Origin: Chitinophaga dinghuensis
GTDB lineage: Bacteria; Bacteroidota; Bacteroidia; Chitinophagales; Chitinophagaceae
Reading direction: 5' to 3'
NCBI RefSeq assembly: GCF_003259435.1
Contig: NZ_QLMA01000002.1
Location: 558,001 to 622,000, forward strand
DNA length: 64,000 bases
A program made the translations under genes and the position numbers. The notes under the pieces are model-generated. The model was not told the DNA's origin. It worked only from the letters and a program-made list of their open reading frames with translations, and searched no databases. The stretch's first letter is position 1, and each line of letters opens with the position of its first letter. Shown here piece by piece: positions 55,102 to 64,000 of the stretch.

Positions 55102-55686
55102 ATGACAGAGGATATCATTATTCAGATCAGCAATAAAATCAAAGAAAAAAGAAAAGCGAAAGGGATCACCATCCAGGAACTGGCCGATAAAGCGGAAGTC
55201 AGTAAAGGCCTCATCTCCCAGATAGAAAACAATCGCACCGTGCCCTCCCTGCTAGTCTTGATTAATATCATTCGCGCCCTAAACCTGGATATGAACGAAT
55301 TCTTCAACGAAATCGACCAGCAAAACCAAGGCGGTAAAGTCATCGTAAAACAAAAATCCTCCTACCAAGCCTTCGAAAAAGAACCCGCAAAAGGATTCCA
55401 ATACAAAAGAGTACTCACTAAAAACATCAAAAACTTCCCTGTTGATATCGTCCTGCTGGAACTGAAAAAAGGCGCCCGCAGAACCCATACCGTCAAAACA
55501 GACGCCTACGAATACAAATATATCATCAAAGGAAAAGTAGAATACCTCATCGATAACGAAAAACACCTCCTCGAAGAAGGCGACTCTCTCTTCTTCGACG
55601 GCCGACTCGGTCACAAACCCGCCAACATTGGCGAAGAAGATGCCCTCATCCTCGTCATCTACTTCTTCCTGGAAAGCGATAAATAA
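55102..55686 (+). CDS. XRE-family regulator with C-terminal cupin domain
   Basis: 194 residues from ATG 55102; upstream in-frame starts lie in the divergent promoter. Helix-turn-helix is near residues 18-50 (GITIQELADKAEVSKGLISQIENNRTVPS, split here for length), and the cupin_2 barrel covers about residues 110-185 (YKYIIKGKVEYLI, LEEGDSLFFDGRLGHKP). Such regulators sense a small molecule in the cupin pocket and usually control adjacent genes. The susC gene starts 114 bp downstream on the same strand, so it is a candidate regulator of that locus, though the Pho-like boxes there point to a separate system. Confidence 0.88.
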   Translation: MTEDIIIQISNKIKEKRKAKGITIQELADKAEVSKGLISQIENNRTVPSLLVLINIIRALNLDMNEFFNEIDQQNQGGKVIVKQKSSYQAFEKEPAKGFQYKRVLTKNIKNFPVDIVLLELKKGARRTHTVKTDAYEYKYIIKGKVEYLIDNEKHLLEEGDSLFFDGRLGHKPANIGEEDALILVIYFFLESDK

Positions 55687-55710
55687 AGGAAAAAGGGTAT
55701 TTACAAATAC

Positions 55711-55766
55711 TTAACATTAAATTTAGTATAGGTTAACATTTTGGTCACATTTGACCCTAACCTTTG
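55711..55766 (+). promoter_or_regulatory. Pho-box-like promoter of susC: four 11-bp-spaced boxes plus -7 element
   Basis: TTAACATT (55711), TTTAGTAT (55722), TTAACATT (55733) and GTCACATT (55744) start exactly 11 bp apart, and TAACCTTTG (55758-55766) follows as a -7-like element. No TTTG is found at -33; the fourth box occupies that zone, as expected for an activator-dependent promoter. The same arrangement, with identical spacing, occurs at 60698-60753. TTAACA-type repeats at an 11-bp period are the known form of the Bacillus PhoP box, and 11-bp repeats are also the form of the E. coli PhoB box. Confidence 0.65.
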
Positions 55767-55800
55767 CATGGTAACAAATCCCCCGTTAATCTAAATTGCC

Positions 55801-58800
55801 ATGTATCTAAATCTACAACCATCAGCCGTCAAACGGCTGAGCGCCTTTCTGTTGCTGTTACTTTCAGCCGCAACAGTATTTGCCCAATCCACCATTTCTG
55901 GTAAGGTTATCAACGCAGATGATAAACAACCCATTATCGGTGCTTCCGTGAAAATTGCAGGATCTCCGAAAGGAACCGTAACGGATGTAAACGGGGCCTT
56001 TATCCTCTCTGCTTCTCCAGATGCTACCCTCATCGTCAGCTTTATCGGTTTTAATGCTTCTACATTCCCCCTGAACGGAAAAAATACTGCTACCATTGAA
56101 TTACAAGGCGATAAAAAAGCCCTCAATGAAGTAGTAGTAACGGCCCTGGGTATACGAAAAGAAGTGAAAAGAGTAGGCTACTCCGTACAGGAAGTGAAAG
56201 GAGCCGACCTGATAAAAGCCCGCGAACCAAACCCCGTAAACGGTCTTGTAGGAAAAGTAGCGGGCCTCACCGTAGGCGCATCTGCCGAACTCCTCGGCCC
56301 ACCACTGGTGCTCCTCCGCGGTAATAAAATCAATCTTTATGTAGTAGACGGCGTACCCATCAACTCCGATACCTGGAACATCTCTCCAGACGATATCGAA
56401 AGCTATACCGTACTGAAAGGTGTAACCGCCTCCGCTCTATACGGCTCCCGCGGCCTGAATGGCGCCATCATGATCACCACAAAAAGAGGTTCTAAAGATA
56501 AACGCGGCTTCTCCATTGAATTCAACTCCAGCACCATGTTCAATAAGGGATTCATCGCTATCCCTAAAGTACAAGATGAATACGGCCCCGGCGATCACGG
56601 TAAATACGCATTCGTAGATGGTAAAGGCGGTGGTACAAATGATGCCGACTATGACATCTGGGGACCTAAATTCGAAGGTCAACTGATCCCACAATACGAC
56701 AGCCCCGTTGACCCGGTTACCGGTAAAAGAACAGGTACGCCATGGGTAGCCCGCGGTAAAAATAACCTTACCCGTTTCCTGCAAACAGGTATGCTCAGTA
56801 CCAATAACCTGGCTGTATCCAGCCATACAGATAAAGCTGATCTCCGCTTCTCGCTGTCCCATTCCTATCAAAAAGGCCTGGTACCTAACACCCAGCTGAA
56901 TATCACTAACTTCAATATCTCCGCAGGTTATAACTTCAATCCACGCCTCCGCCTGGATGCTTACCTGAATTATAACCGTCAGTATACAGACAACTTCCCC
57001 GATGTTACCTACGGTCCAAACAGTATTATCTATAATACCCTCATCTGGGCAGGCGCCGATTGGAGCATGGATGATATGCGCCACTACTGGCAGCCTGGTA
57101 AAGAAGGTATCCAGTCTATCTATGCGGAATACCAACGCTATCACAACCCCTGGTTCATGACCTACGAATGGCTGCGCGGTCACTATAAAACAGACCTCAA
57201 CGGCTATGTGAAACTGAACTATAAAATCACCGACAAACTGGAAGCCCTGATTCGTACCCAGGTAACCGGTTATGACCTGATGCGCAATGAGAAAATGCCT
57301 TATTCCGCCCACCCTTACGGTCGTGAAGAAGGTAAAGGCGACTACAGAGAAGATAAGCGCACACTCTTCGAAAACAATACAGACGCCTTGATCACGTATA
57401 CCAACATCTTCCCACATAAAATCGGTGTGCACGCTTCTGTAGGTGGTAACCTCCGTAACTATAAATATAACTCCAGCTTCGTATCTACTAACTACCTGAA
57501 TGCGCCAGGATGGTACAGCTTTGCTAACAGCCGTGATCCGCTGTTCGCAACTAACTATATCGCGAAAATGATTGTATTGAGCGCTTATGGTTATGTAGAC
57601 ATAGATCTGGGAAAATATGCAACCGTTTCTCTCACCGATCGTCTGGACAAGAACTCCAGCCTGCCTTCAGGCCATAACAGCTACTGGTATCCTTCTGTAG
57701 CATTGAGCACCGTTGTTTCTGACTACGTAAAGCTGCCGGATTTTATCTCCTTCCTGAAATTCAGAGGCTCCTATGCTAACGTGAAAGGCGGTCTCACGCA
57801 GCCTACTATCGGCGCTACTCCAATGGCTGTTTACCCACTGGGTTATGGTACTGAATACCAGTCGAGCTACGATGGACCTACTTTCCAAAACTCTGCTAAC
57901 TACACCGTTACACCGGTTTATCAAACACAGGCTGGCGCTTACTATACCCAGCTGATTCCTAATCCAAACCTGCAACCATTTACCAGTAAGGTTTACGAAG
58001 GCGGTATGGACTTACGTTTCTTGAATAATCGTATAGGCTTAGACGTTACCTACTATAATAACCTGAATGGTCCGAGAATTTATACGTTGCCTTTACCAAT
58101 GTCCACCGGATATACCGGCGCATTAGTGAATGGCGTAACCACCCGCCAGAAAGGTTGGGAGGTAACGCTGAATGGCTCTCCGATCCGTTCCAGCAACGGT
58201 CTGAGCTGGGATATCTCGGCTAACTGGTCTGCCTTTAAAGAGCGTTACGTGAGCATCTATGGCGACCAAACCAAACTGAATCCATTCGTTGGAGTAGGAG
58301 ACAGAGTAGATGTTTTCTATGGTACTAAATTCGTTAGAACTCCTGATGGTAAAATTATCAATGGCCCAGATGGTCGTCCTATCGTGAATCCTACTCAGCA
58401 ACTGCTGGGATACGCTAACCCAGACTGGGTTTGGGGCGTAAATAACACCCTCCGTTATAAAGGCGTTACACTCAGCTTCCAGTTTGATGGCCGCGTAGGC
58501 GGTAGCCTGATCGATTACATCCAGCAGCAAACTTTCCGTGGCGGACGTAATATCCAAACTGTTGAAGGAGCCATGGGAGATGCCCGTTATCAGGATTATA
58601 AAGGCGTGAAATCATGGCTGGGCGAAGGTGTTGTGGTAGCTAACAATGTACCTATCCAATACGATAATAATGGTAACGTTACCAATGCGGATAAATTACA
58701 GTTCGCACCAAATACCACCAAAACTTTCCTGCAAGACTATATCAGCGTTTACTATAAAACAAATGAGGCTAACCTGATCAGCAAGACTTTCGCTAAACTC

Positions 58801-59016
58801 CGCGAAGTAACCATCGGATATTCCCTGCCACAGTCTATGTTACAGCGGACTTTCATCCGTAATGCGAATATCTCTTTTGTAGGTCGTAACCTCCTGTATT
58901 TCGCTAAGAATAAGGATGTAGATATGGATCAGTACCCTGGTTCCGATCAGGGCTCATCTACACTGCAAACGCCTACTACCCGCAGTTATGGTTTCAACAT
59001 CAACCTCACTTTCTAA
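55801..59016 (+). CDS. SusC/RagA-type TonB-linked outer-membrane receptor
   Basis: 1071 residues, usual SusC length. Signal peptide (FLLLLLSAATVFAQ), N-terminal carboxypeptidase-like beta domain (STISGKVINADDKQPIIGASV), TonB-plug region beginning LNEVVVTALGIRKE, the DGVPI and YGSRGLNGAIMITTKRG plug motifs, and a barrel ending in NINLTF. It imports a ligand captured by the partner SusD across the outer membrane using TonB. The ligand is not readable from the sequence; promoter and downstream context suggest a phosphorus compound, not a glycan: no glycosidase is nearby. Confidence 0.95.
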   Translation: MYLNLQPSAVKRLSAFLLLLLSAATVFAQSTISGKVINADDKQPIIGASVKIAGSPKGTVTDVNGAFILSASPDATLIVSFIGFNASTFPLNGKNTATIELQGDKKALNEVVVTALGIRKEVKRVGYSVQEVKGADLIKAREPNPVNGLVGKVAGLTVGASAELLGPPLVLLRGNKINLYVVDGVPINSDTWNISPDDIESYTVLKGVTASALYGSRGLNGAIMITTKRGSKDKRGFSIEFNSSTMFNKGFIAIPKVQDEYGPGDHGKYAFVDGKGGGTNDADYDIWGPKFEGQLIPQYDSPVDPVTGKRTGTPWVARGKNNLTRFLQTGMLSTNNLAVSSHTDKADLRFSLSHSYQKGLVPNTQLNITNFNISAGYNFNPRLRLDAYLNYNRQYTDNFPDVTYGPNSIIYNTLIWAGADWSMDDMRHYWQPGKEGIQSIYAEYQRYHNPWFMTYEWLRGHYKTDLNGYVKLNYKITDKLEALIRTQVTGYDLMRNEKMPYSAHPYGREEGKGDYREDKRTLFENNTDALITYTNIFPHKIGVHASVGGNLRNYKYNSSFVSTNYLNAPGWYSFANSRDPLFATNYIAKMIVLSAYGYVDIDLGKYATVSLTDRLDKNSSLPSGHNSYWYPSVALSTVVSDYVKLPDFISFLKFRGSYANVKGGLTQPTIGATPMAVYPLGYGTEYQSSYDGPTFQNSANYTVTPVYQTQAGAYYTQLIPNPNLQPFTSKVYEGGMDLRFLNNRIGLDVTYYNNLNGPRIYTLPLPMSTGYTGALVNGVTTRQKGWEVTLNGSPIRSSNGLSWDISANWSAFKERYVSIYGDQTKLNPFVGVGDRVDVFYGTKFVRTPDGKIINGPDGRPIVNPTQQLLGYANPDWVWGVNNTLRYKGVTLSFQFDGRVGGSLIDYIQQQTFRGGRNIQTVEGAMGDARYQDYKGVKSWLGEGVVVANNVPIQYDNNGNVTNADKLQFAPNTTKTFLQDYISVYYKTNEANLISKTFAKLREVTIGYSLPQSMLQRTFIRNANISFVGRNLLYFAKNKDVDMDQYPGSDQGSSTLQTPTTRSYGFNINLTF

Positions 59017-59026
59017 TCAGCAAATC

Positions 59027-60604
59027 ATGAAATCGTTCAAAATATTAACACTGGCTGCCCTTACTGGATTGGTATTCAGCAGCTGTAATAAAAAATTCGA
59101 TGATTATGGTATAAACCAGAATCGTCCTGCACAAGTACCTCCAAGTCTGGTAATTGGCGGTATTCTCTCAGATCTCAACGTGGATAAGCCCTGGAGCAAT
59201 GTAATGCGCTGGAATCAGTTCGACTGCTGTAACTATAACTACTATGGAGATCAGCGTTATGATTGGAGTGGCGTTGATTTCAACAGCTACCTTACACTGA
59301 CGAACGTGCAGCAAATGGAAGCAGAAGCAGCCAGACTGGGTGGAAAGACGGTCAATCCTTATACGGCTTTGGGCAAATTCTTCCGCGCATTTTTCTACTA
59401 CAGAATGTCAAGCCTGGTAGGAGATTTACCTCTGAAAGACGCCAACAAAGGACTAAATAACGCAGCTCCTAAGTATGCCAGCCAGAAGGAAGTATTCGTA
59501 CAGATCCTGCAATGGCTCGAAGATGCGAACACAGACCTCTCTCAACTGATCAACAATCCGGATAAAAGTAACACGGCAGAAGGACAGGCATTGAAAGGCG
59601 ATTTCTACCTGGGCAATGATCTGGGTAAATGGCAACGCATTGTCAATAGTTTTCACCTGCGTGTACTCATTGCATTGAGTAACAAAACTGGCGATAACGA
59701 TCTGCAAGTGGCAGCCGCTTTCAAAACCATGTATACCAATCCTGCCAAATATCCTATCATCCAGGATATGAGCCAGAATCTGCAATACATTTATAACAAC
59801 ATCAATAAGTATCCATCTAATCCGGATAACCTGGGTAATGATGCTACGCGTTATAATATGTCCGCTACCTACTTGAATACATTAGTATCGTTGAATGATC
59901 CAAGGGCGTACATTACCGCAGAACCGGCAACTTTACAGATCAATAAGAACAAGAAAACGCCTGCGGATATCACTGCTTATGTAGGCGCTCCTTCCGGCCA
60001 GAGCCAGGAAGATATGTCTTCCCTGATGTCAAATGTGGATACTGCCGCTTATTCTGTGAGAAGTCGTTCCCGCTATTACAGTAACTATGCAGGAGAAGCC
60101 GGTGTCATAATCGGTTATCCAGAGGTATGCTTCAACATTGCGGAAGCCATTAACCGCGGTTGGATTAGTGGAGACGCGGAGGCCTTTTACGTGGCTGGAA
60201 TTCATGCATCTATGGACTATTATGGAATCCCTGCGAAAGGCAATATCGTAAAATCGTATAAGGGTTCCAGTGATACCATCCCGGTGAGCTTCGATACTTA
60301 TTACCTGCAACCAGCGGTGAAATATCAGGGTAATAATGCCCAGGGACTTTCCCAGATAATTGGACAGAAGTACCTGGCATTCTTTGAGAACTCCGGCTGG
60401 GAAGCTTATTTCAACTGGCGCCGTACAGGTATTCCTACTTTCAGCACAGGTGCCGGTACTGGCAACTCTGGTATCATTCCTAAACGCTGGAAATATCCTG
60501 ATAACGAGCGTACAGCCAATACCGTTAACTGGACCGCATCGCTGCAAAGCCAGTTTGGTAGCCAGACAGATGATATCAATGCCTCCATGTGGCTCCTTAA
60601 ATAG
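59027..60604 (+). CDS. SusD/RagB-type outer-membrane lipoprotein
   Basis: 525 residues from ATG 59027; the longer frame from 58988 overlaps susC. Lipoprotein signal with lipobox FSSC (Cys20), helical repeats typical of the SusD-like_2 group (ALGKFFRAFFYYRMSSLVGDLPL, AEGQALKGDFY) and a conserved C-terminal GWEAYFNWRRTG. It binds the ligand at the cell surface and caps the SusC barrel. It follows susC by 10 bp and is followed by a 27-bp perfect hairpin. Confidence 0.93.
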   Translation: MKSFKILTLAALTGLVFSSCNKKFDDYGINQNRPAQVPPSLVIGGILSDLNVDKPWSNVMRWNQFDCCNYNYYGDQRYDWSGVDFNSYLTLTNVQQMEAEAARLGGKTVNPYTALGKFFRAFFYYRMSSLVGDLPLKDANKGLNNAAPKYASQKEVFVQILQWLEDANTDLSQLINNPDKSNTAEGQALKGDFYLGNDLGKWQRIVNSFHLRVLIALSNKTGDNDLQVAAAFKTMYTNPAKYPIIQDMSQNLQYIYNNINKYPSNPDNLGNDATRYNMSATYLNTLVSLNDPRAYITAEPATLQINKNKKTPADITAYVGAPSGQSQEDMSSLMSNVDTAAYSVRSRSRYYSNYAGEAGVIIGYPEVCFNIAEAINRGWISGDAEAFYVAGIHASMDYYGIPAKGNIVKSYKGSSDTIPVSFDTYYLQPAVKYQGNNAQGLSQIIGQKYLAFFENSGWEAYFNWRRTGIPTFSTGAGTGNSGIIPKRWKYPDNERTANTVNWTASLQSQFGSQTDDINASMWLLK

Positions 60605-60611
60605 TGGATAA

Positions 60612-60668
60612 CCTTGATAATGAGAACGGCCCGACATCGAAGATGTCGGGCCGTTCTCATTATCAAGG
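60612..60668 (+). terminator. 27-bp perfect hairpin after susD
   Basis: Bases 60612-60638 and 60642-60668 are exact reverse complements with a 3-nt GAA loop; the stem core is GC-rich (GGCCCGACATC). It begins 8 bp after the susD stop. No T-run follows, so it may act as a 3'-end stabiliser or transcription barrier instead of a simple terminator, separating susCD from the next promoter. Confidence 0.9.
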
Positions 60669-60697
60669 GATTTAGTATTCATTTAGTTTAATAATAC

Positions 60698-60753
60698 TTA
60701 ACAATAAGTTTAGTTATGCTTAACATTTAGTTTACATTGAAAGATCACCTTTG
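60698..60753 (+). promoter_or_regulatory. Pho-box-like promoter of the DUF5690 gene: four 11-bp-spaced boxes plus -7 element
   Basis: TTAACAAT (60698), TTTAGTTA (60709), TTAACATT (60720) and TTTACATT (60731) start 11 bp apart; TCACCTTTG (60745-60753) follows. Aligned without gaps, about 46 of 62 bases from the first box region to the -7 element agree with the susC promoter. The start codon (ATG 60772) is 18 bp past the -7 element. Confidence 0.65.
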
Positions 60754-60771
60754 GAGAAACAGTGAATACTG

Positions 60772-62100
60772 ATGGTGACTATTCCGTGGATACAGCAGCG
60801 CCTCCAAAAGGCCAATAATCTGACTTTCTCCCTGTATGCCGCCCTGGTGGCATTTGGTACCTATTCGTGCATGTATGCGTTTAGGAAACCCTTCACAGCA
60901 GCCATTTTTGACGGAATGACTTTCCTGGGCATCGACTATAAAATCTGGTTAGTAATTACGCAAACCATTGGATATGCCTGCTCCAAATTCTATGGTATCC
61001 GGTTCATTGCAGAAATGAAAGGCGCCAGTCGCGCCAAAAGTATCCTCGTATTGATAGCCGCATCCTGGATGTCGCTACTGCTATTCGCCATAGTGCCGTC
61101 TCCCTATAATATTCCTTTTATGTTTCTCAACGGTTTTCCATTGGGAATGATCTGGGGACTGGTATTTAGCTACCTGGAAGGCAGACGCAGCACAGAGTTT
61201 ATGGGAGCTGTACTCAGTATCAGCTTTATATTTTCATCGGGGTTTGTAAAGTCGGTGGGAAAGAGCACTATATTAAACTGGGGCATTAGCGAAAGCTGGA
61301 TGCCATTTGTTACCGGCCTTATATTCATTGTACCCATATTGATATTTATCCTGTTGTTAGAGCAGATACCGCCGCCATCTGCAGAAGATGAGCGCCTGCG
61401 TACCCGCAGAGCGCCCATGAATAAAGAAGAACGAAAGAAATTCCTGAAGATGTTCTTCCCTGGTTTGGTACTACTGATCACCAGTTACATCCTGCTCACC
61501 GTATTGCGTGATATGCGGGATAATTTTGCCGCAGATATCTGGAAAGACTTAGGCTTCGGAGAAACTTCCGCGATCTTCACACAAACAGAAATTCCGGTGT
61601 CTGTAGCAGTCATCCTGATATTAGGGTTGCTGGTATTTATAAAGAATAATTACATCGCCTTTATGGTGAACCATTTCATCGTGGTTGCCGGCTTTGGAAT
61701 AGCCATCATCAGTACCTTATTATTCCGTTCACATCAGATCGGGCCTGTGTCCTGGATGACACTTGCTGGTCTTGGGCTTTATATGGGCTATATTCCCTTT
61801 AATTGCATCTTCTTTGAGCGACTGATCGCAGTATTCAAATATGTCAGCAATGTGGGCTTTATTATGTATGTAGCGGATTCTTTTGGGTATCTGGGAAGCG
61901 TAATGGTCATGCTAACGAAGAACTTTTGCAGCGTAACCCTTTCCTGGAGTCAGTTTTTTATGGATGCAGTACTGGCAGGTTCCGTATTTGGAATATTGTT
62001 GATGGTAGCGTCTTCCTGGTATTTCAGAAATAAATATCTCACAATGAACAGTGATACAACGCCCTACATGGGTGGAGGAGAAGTGCAGATTGCTGCCTGA
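60772..62100 (+). CDS. DUF5690 MFS-type transporter, organophosphate-antiporter-like
   Basis: 442 residues, about 12 helices, belonging to the DUF5690 group of Bacteroidota. The first helix ends in YAFRKPF with Arg38-Lys39, the position and wording of the RK motif of GlpT/UhpT-type organophosphate:phosphate antiporters, where the arginine contacts phosphate. With a Pho-box-like promoter shared with susC, I infer inner-membrane uptake of a phosphate ester or phosphonate. I recall DUF5690 genes near phosphonate-degradation genes in relatives, but cannot check it here, and no such genes lie in the window. It converges with tatA. Confidence 0.75.
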   Translation: MVTIPWIQQRLQKANNLTFSLYAALVAFGTYSCMYAFRKPFTAAIFDGMTFLGIDYKIWLVITQTIGYACSKFYGIRFIAEMKGASRAKSILVLIAASWMSLLLFAIVPSPYNIPFMFLNGFPLGMIWGLVFSYLEGRRSTEFMGAVLSISFIFSSGFVKSVGKSTILNWGISESWMPFVTGLIFIVPILIFILLLEQIPPPSAEDERLRTRRAPMNKEERKKFLKMFFPGLVLLITSYILLTVLRDMRDNFAADIWKDLGFGETSAIFTQTEIPVSVAVILILGLLVFIKNNYIAFMVNHFIVVAGFGIAIISTLLFRSHQIGPVSWMTLAGLGLYMGYIPFNCIFFERLIAVFKYVSNVGFIMYVADSFGYLGSVMVMLTKNFCSVTLSWSQFFMDAVLAGSVFGILLMVASSWYFRNKYLTMNSDTTPYMGGGEVQIAA

Positions 62101-62122
62101 AACAAGGATTCAGGTAAAAATA

Positions 62123-62163
62123 AAAAGGTAAATCGTGATTGATTCATGCACGATTTACCTTTT
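62123..62163. terminator. Bidirectional terminator between the DUF5690 gene and tatA
   Basis: AAAAGGTAAATCGTG and CACGATTTACCTTTT pair perfectly over an 11-nt loop, giving a T-rich 3' side in both directions, as needed for two converging genes. Confidence 0.85.
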
Positions 62164-62184
62164 CTTATTAGAAGGTAACAGAAA

Positions 62185-62397
62185 CTATTCTTTAGTATCA
62201 GTTTCAGCCGCAGGTTTTTTTCTTGGCTCATCTTTCGCGTCTTTGAACTCGCGGATACCGCTGCCCAAACCACGCATCAATTCTGGAATTTTCTTACCAC
62301 CAAACAATAAGAGAACTACCACCAGAATCAGCAGTATTTCTTTTCCACCAATTTCCTGCAGAAACAAAAAAGGAATATTCAAGAATGATGTTGTCAT
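62185..62397 (-). CDS. tatA: Twin-arginine translocase subunit TatA
   Basis: 70 residues: one membrane helix ([15 protein letters not shown]), the amphipathic helix starting [20 protein letters not shown], and a charged tail, the complete TatA/TatE layout. It forms the pore-side of the Tat system that exports folded proteins such as the GH125 enzyme with its twin-arginine leader. tatC is not adjacent. Confidence 0.93.
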   Translation of the reverse strand: MTTSFLNIPFLFLQEIGGKEILLILVVVLLLFGGKKIPELMRGLGSGIREFKDAKDEPRKKPAAETDTKE

Positions 62398-62532
62398 TAT
62401 AACAGATTTTTAGAGTGTTCTTTGTATTTATAAATGGTCAATCAGCACATAAAGTTAGCACGAATTCCGGTTTTTTCAGGTTTTTGCCCGCATATTTCAT
62501 GTAATATGCTTAATATATTGTAAATAAATATA

Positions 62533-63074
62533 TTACGAATTATAAAAAACTATTTCTATCTGATTGTTTTCTGCTTCCAGGCAAGCAATTCTACCATATT
62601 CTGTTCTTCTGTCGAAGGATTTTTCCAGTGGCGTACCAGACACATGCGCCAGCAACGCCCGGATGATCCCACTGTGCGTAACAAGTACCGCATCACGACC
62701 CTTGGAAATCACCTCATTGAGCATCTCTAGTGCCCGCTGATACAGGTCTTCATAACTTTCTCCATTTGGCACCCTGGTATACACAAAATCGTCCATCCAT
62801 TTCTGTAAAGCATCAGGTCCCATATCCTCCCAACGCTGCATCTCCCAGTCGCCAAAGTTTAGCTCCATTAAACGCCTGTCGGTAGTAAAACCGGAACCAT
62901 ACAGATAGGTAGCCAGTTTGGAACAACGTTGTAGCGGACTGGCATATACATCCATCGGCTTAGTTGGCATCAAACCCTTGATGCGGGCTGCTTCACTCTC
63001 AAAAGTTGGCGCTACGTCTATATCAGAAAAACCGTAACAAATTCCACGTTCTACGGCCGGCGTGGTATGCCGGA

Positions 63075-63090
<16 letters not shown>
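62533..63090 (-). CDS. cobC: Alpha-ribazole phosphatase / histidine phosphatase (CobC-like)
   Basis: 185 residues from ATG 63090 (MEIYLIRHTTP), preferred to a longer frame to 63177 that would lie inside cobS. The phosphohistidine motif RHTTP is at residues 7-11 and the second histidine in VTHSGIIRAL, typical of the histidine phosphatase superfamily. It overlaps the end of cobS by 16 bp, which supports removal of the phosphate from alpha-ribazole-5'-phosphate (or cobalamin-5'-phosphate) in cobalamin assembly. Confidence 0.88.

Positions 63091-64000
<910 letters not shown>

Noticed and set aside
56437..57432. 331-codon minus-strand ORF inside susC
   Set aside because: Opposite-strand shadow created by the codon use of the SusC gene; no family features.

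Overview
The window reads as chromosomal DNA of a Bacteroidota bacterium, most likely in or near Chitinophaga/Chitinophagaceae. The signs are a SusC/SusD pair, DUF3857/transglutaminase exoproteins, a DUF5690 transporter, a fused isobutyryl-CoA mutase (IcmF), weak Shine-Dalgarno sequences, and promoters of the Bacteroidota type (TTTG at -33, TAnnTTTG at -7). This placement is an inference from gene content, not from a marker gene.

Layout. 1-17.8 kb is a run of plus-strand housekeeping and accessory genes: the 3' part of icmF, a 75-bp tandem repeat with an inverted copy, a GH125 mannosidase with a Tat-type leader, a membrane-anchored MutS-like ATPase, a PA0069-type radical SAM protein behind a 16-bp perfect palindrome, a DinB-fold protein, two tandem transglutaminase-like exoproteins, an AAA ATPase-RtcB RNA-ligase pair and a sterol-desaturase-family hydroxylase. 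The gaps at 7.7-8.3 kb and 13.1-13.8 kb hold small promoter/mini-ORF/terminator units and candidate structured RNAs. An orphan ECF sigma factor lies on the minus strand at 18 kb.

18.8-47.2 kb is one long plus-strand surface-polysaccharide operon. It begins with Wza-like export and Wzz-like chain-length proteins. A ten-gene cassette follows whose content and order resemble the Campylobacter ptm/leg locus for a CMP-activated legionaminic-type nonulosonic acid: dehydratase, aminotransferase, methyltransferase, NeuB, NeuC, FemAB/GNAT acyltransferase, CBS-nucleotidyltransferase, NeuA, Gfo/Idh, SDR. Next come a Capsule_synth-family protein, a Wzx flippase, a Wzy/ligase-like protein, an acyltransferase, four glycosyltransferases, two epimerases and the GDP-L-fucose genes (gmd, fcl, manC). 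A Wzi-like outer-membrane barrel with its own predicted promoter follows.

49-55.7 kb holds an ABC-F ATPase, a small unknown protein, an acyltransferase-SGNH protein, a tRNA-Arg(CCG) with a full promoter, a MarC protein and an XRE-cupin regulator. 55.8-62.1 kb holds SusC, SusD and a DUF5690 transporter resembling organophosphate antiporters. The promoters of susC and of the DUF5690 gene share four TTAACA-like boxes spaced exactly 11 bp apart, an arrangement resembling a Pho box. I infer a phosphate-limitation-controlled uptake system for a phosphorus-containing substrate, which is the most notable regulatory signal in the window. The right end carries tatA and the minus-strand cobT-cobS-cobC genes for the last steps of cobalamin assembly.
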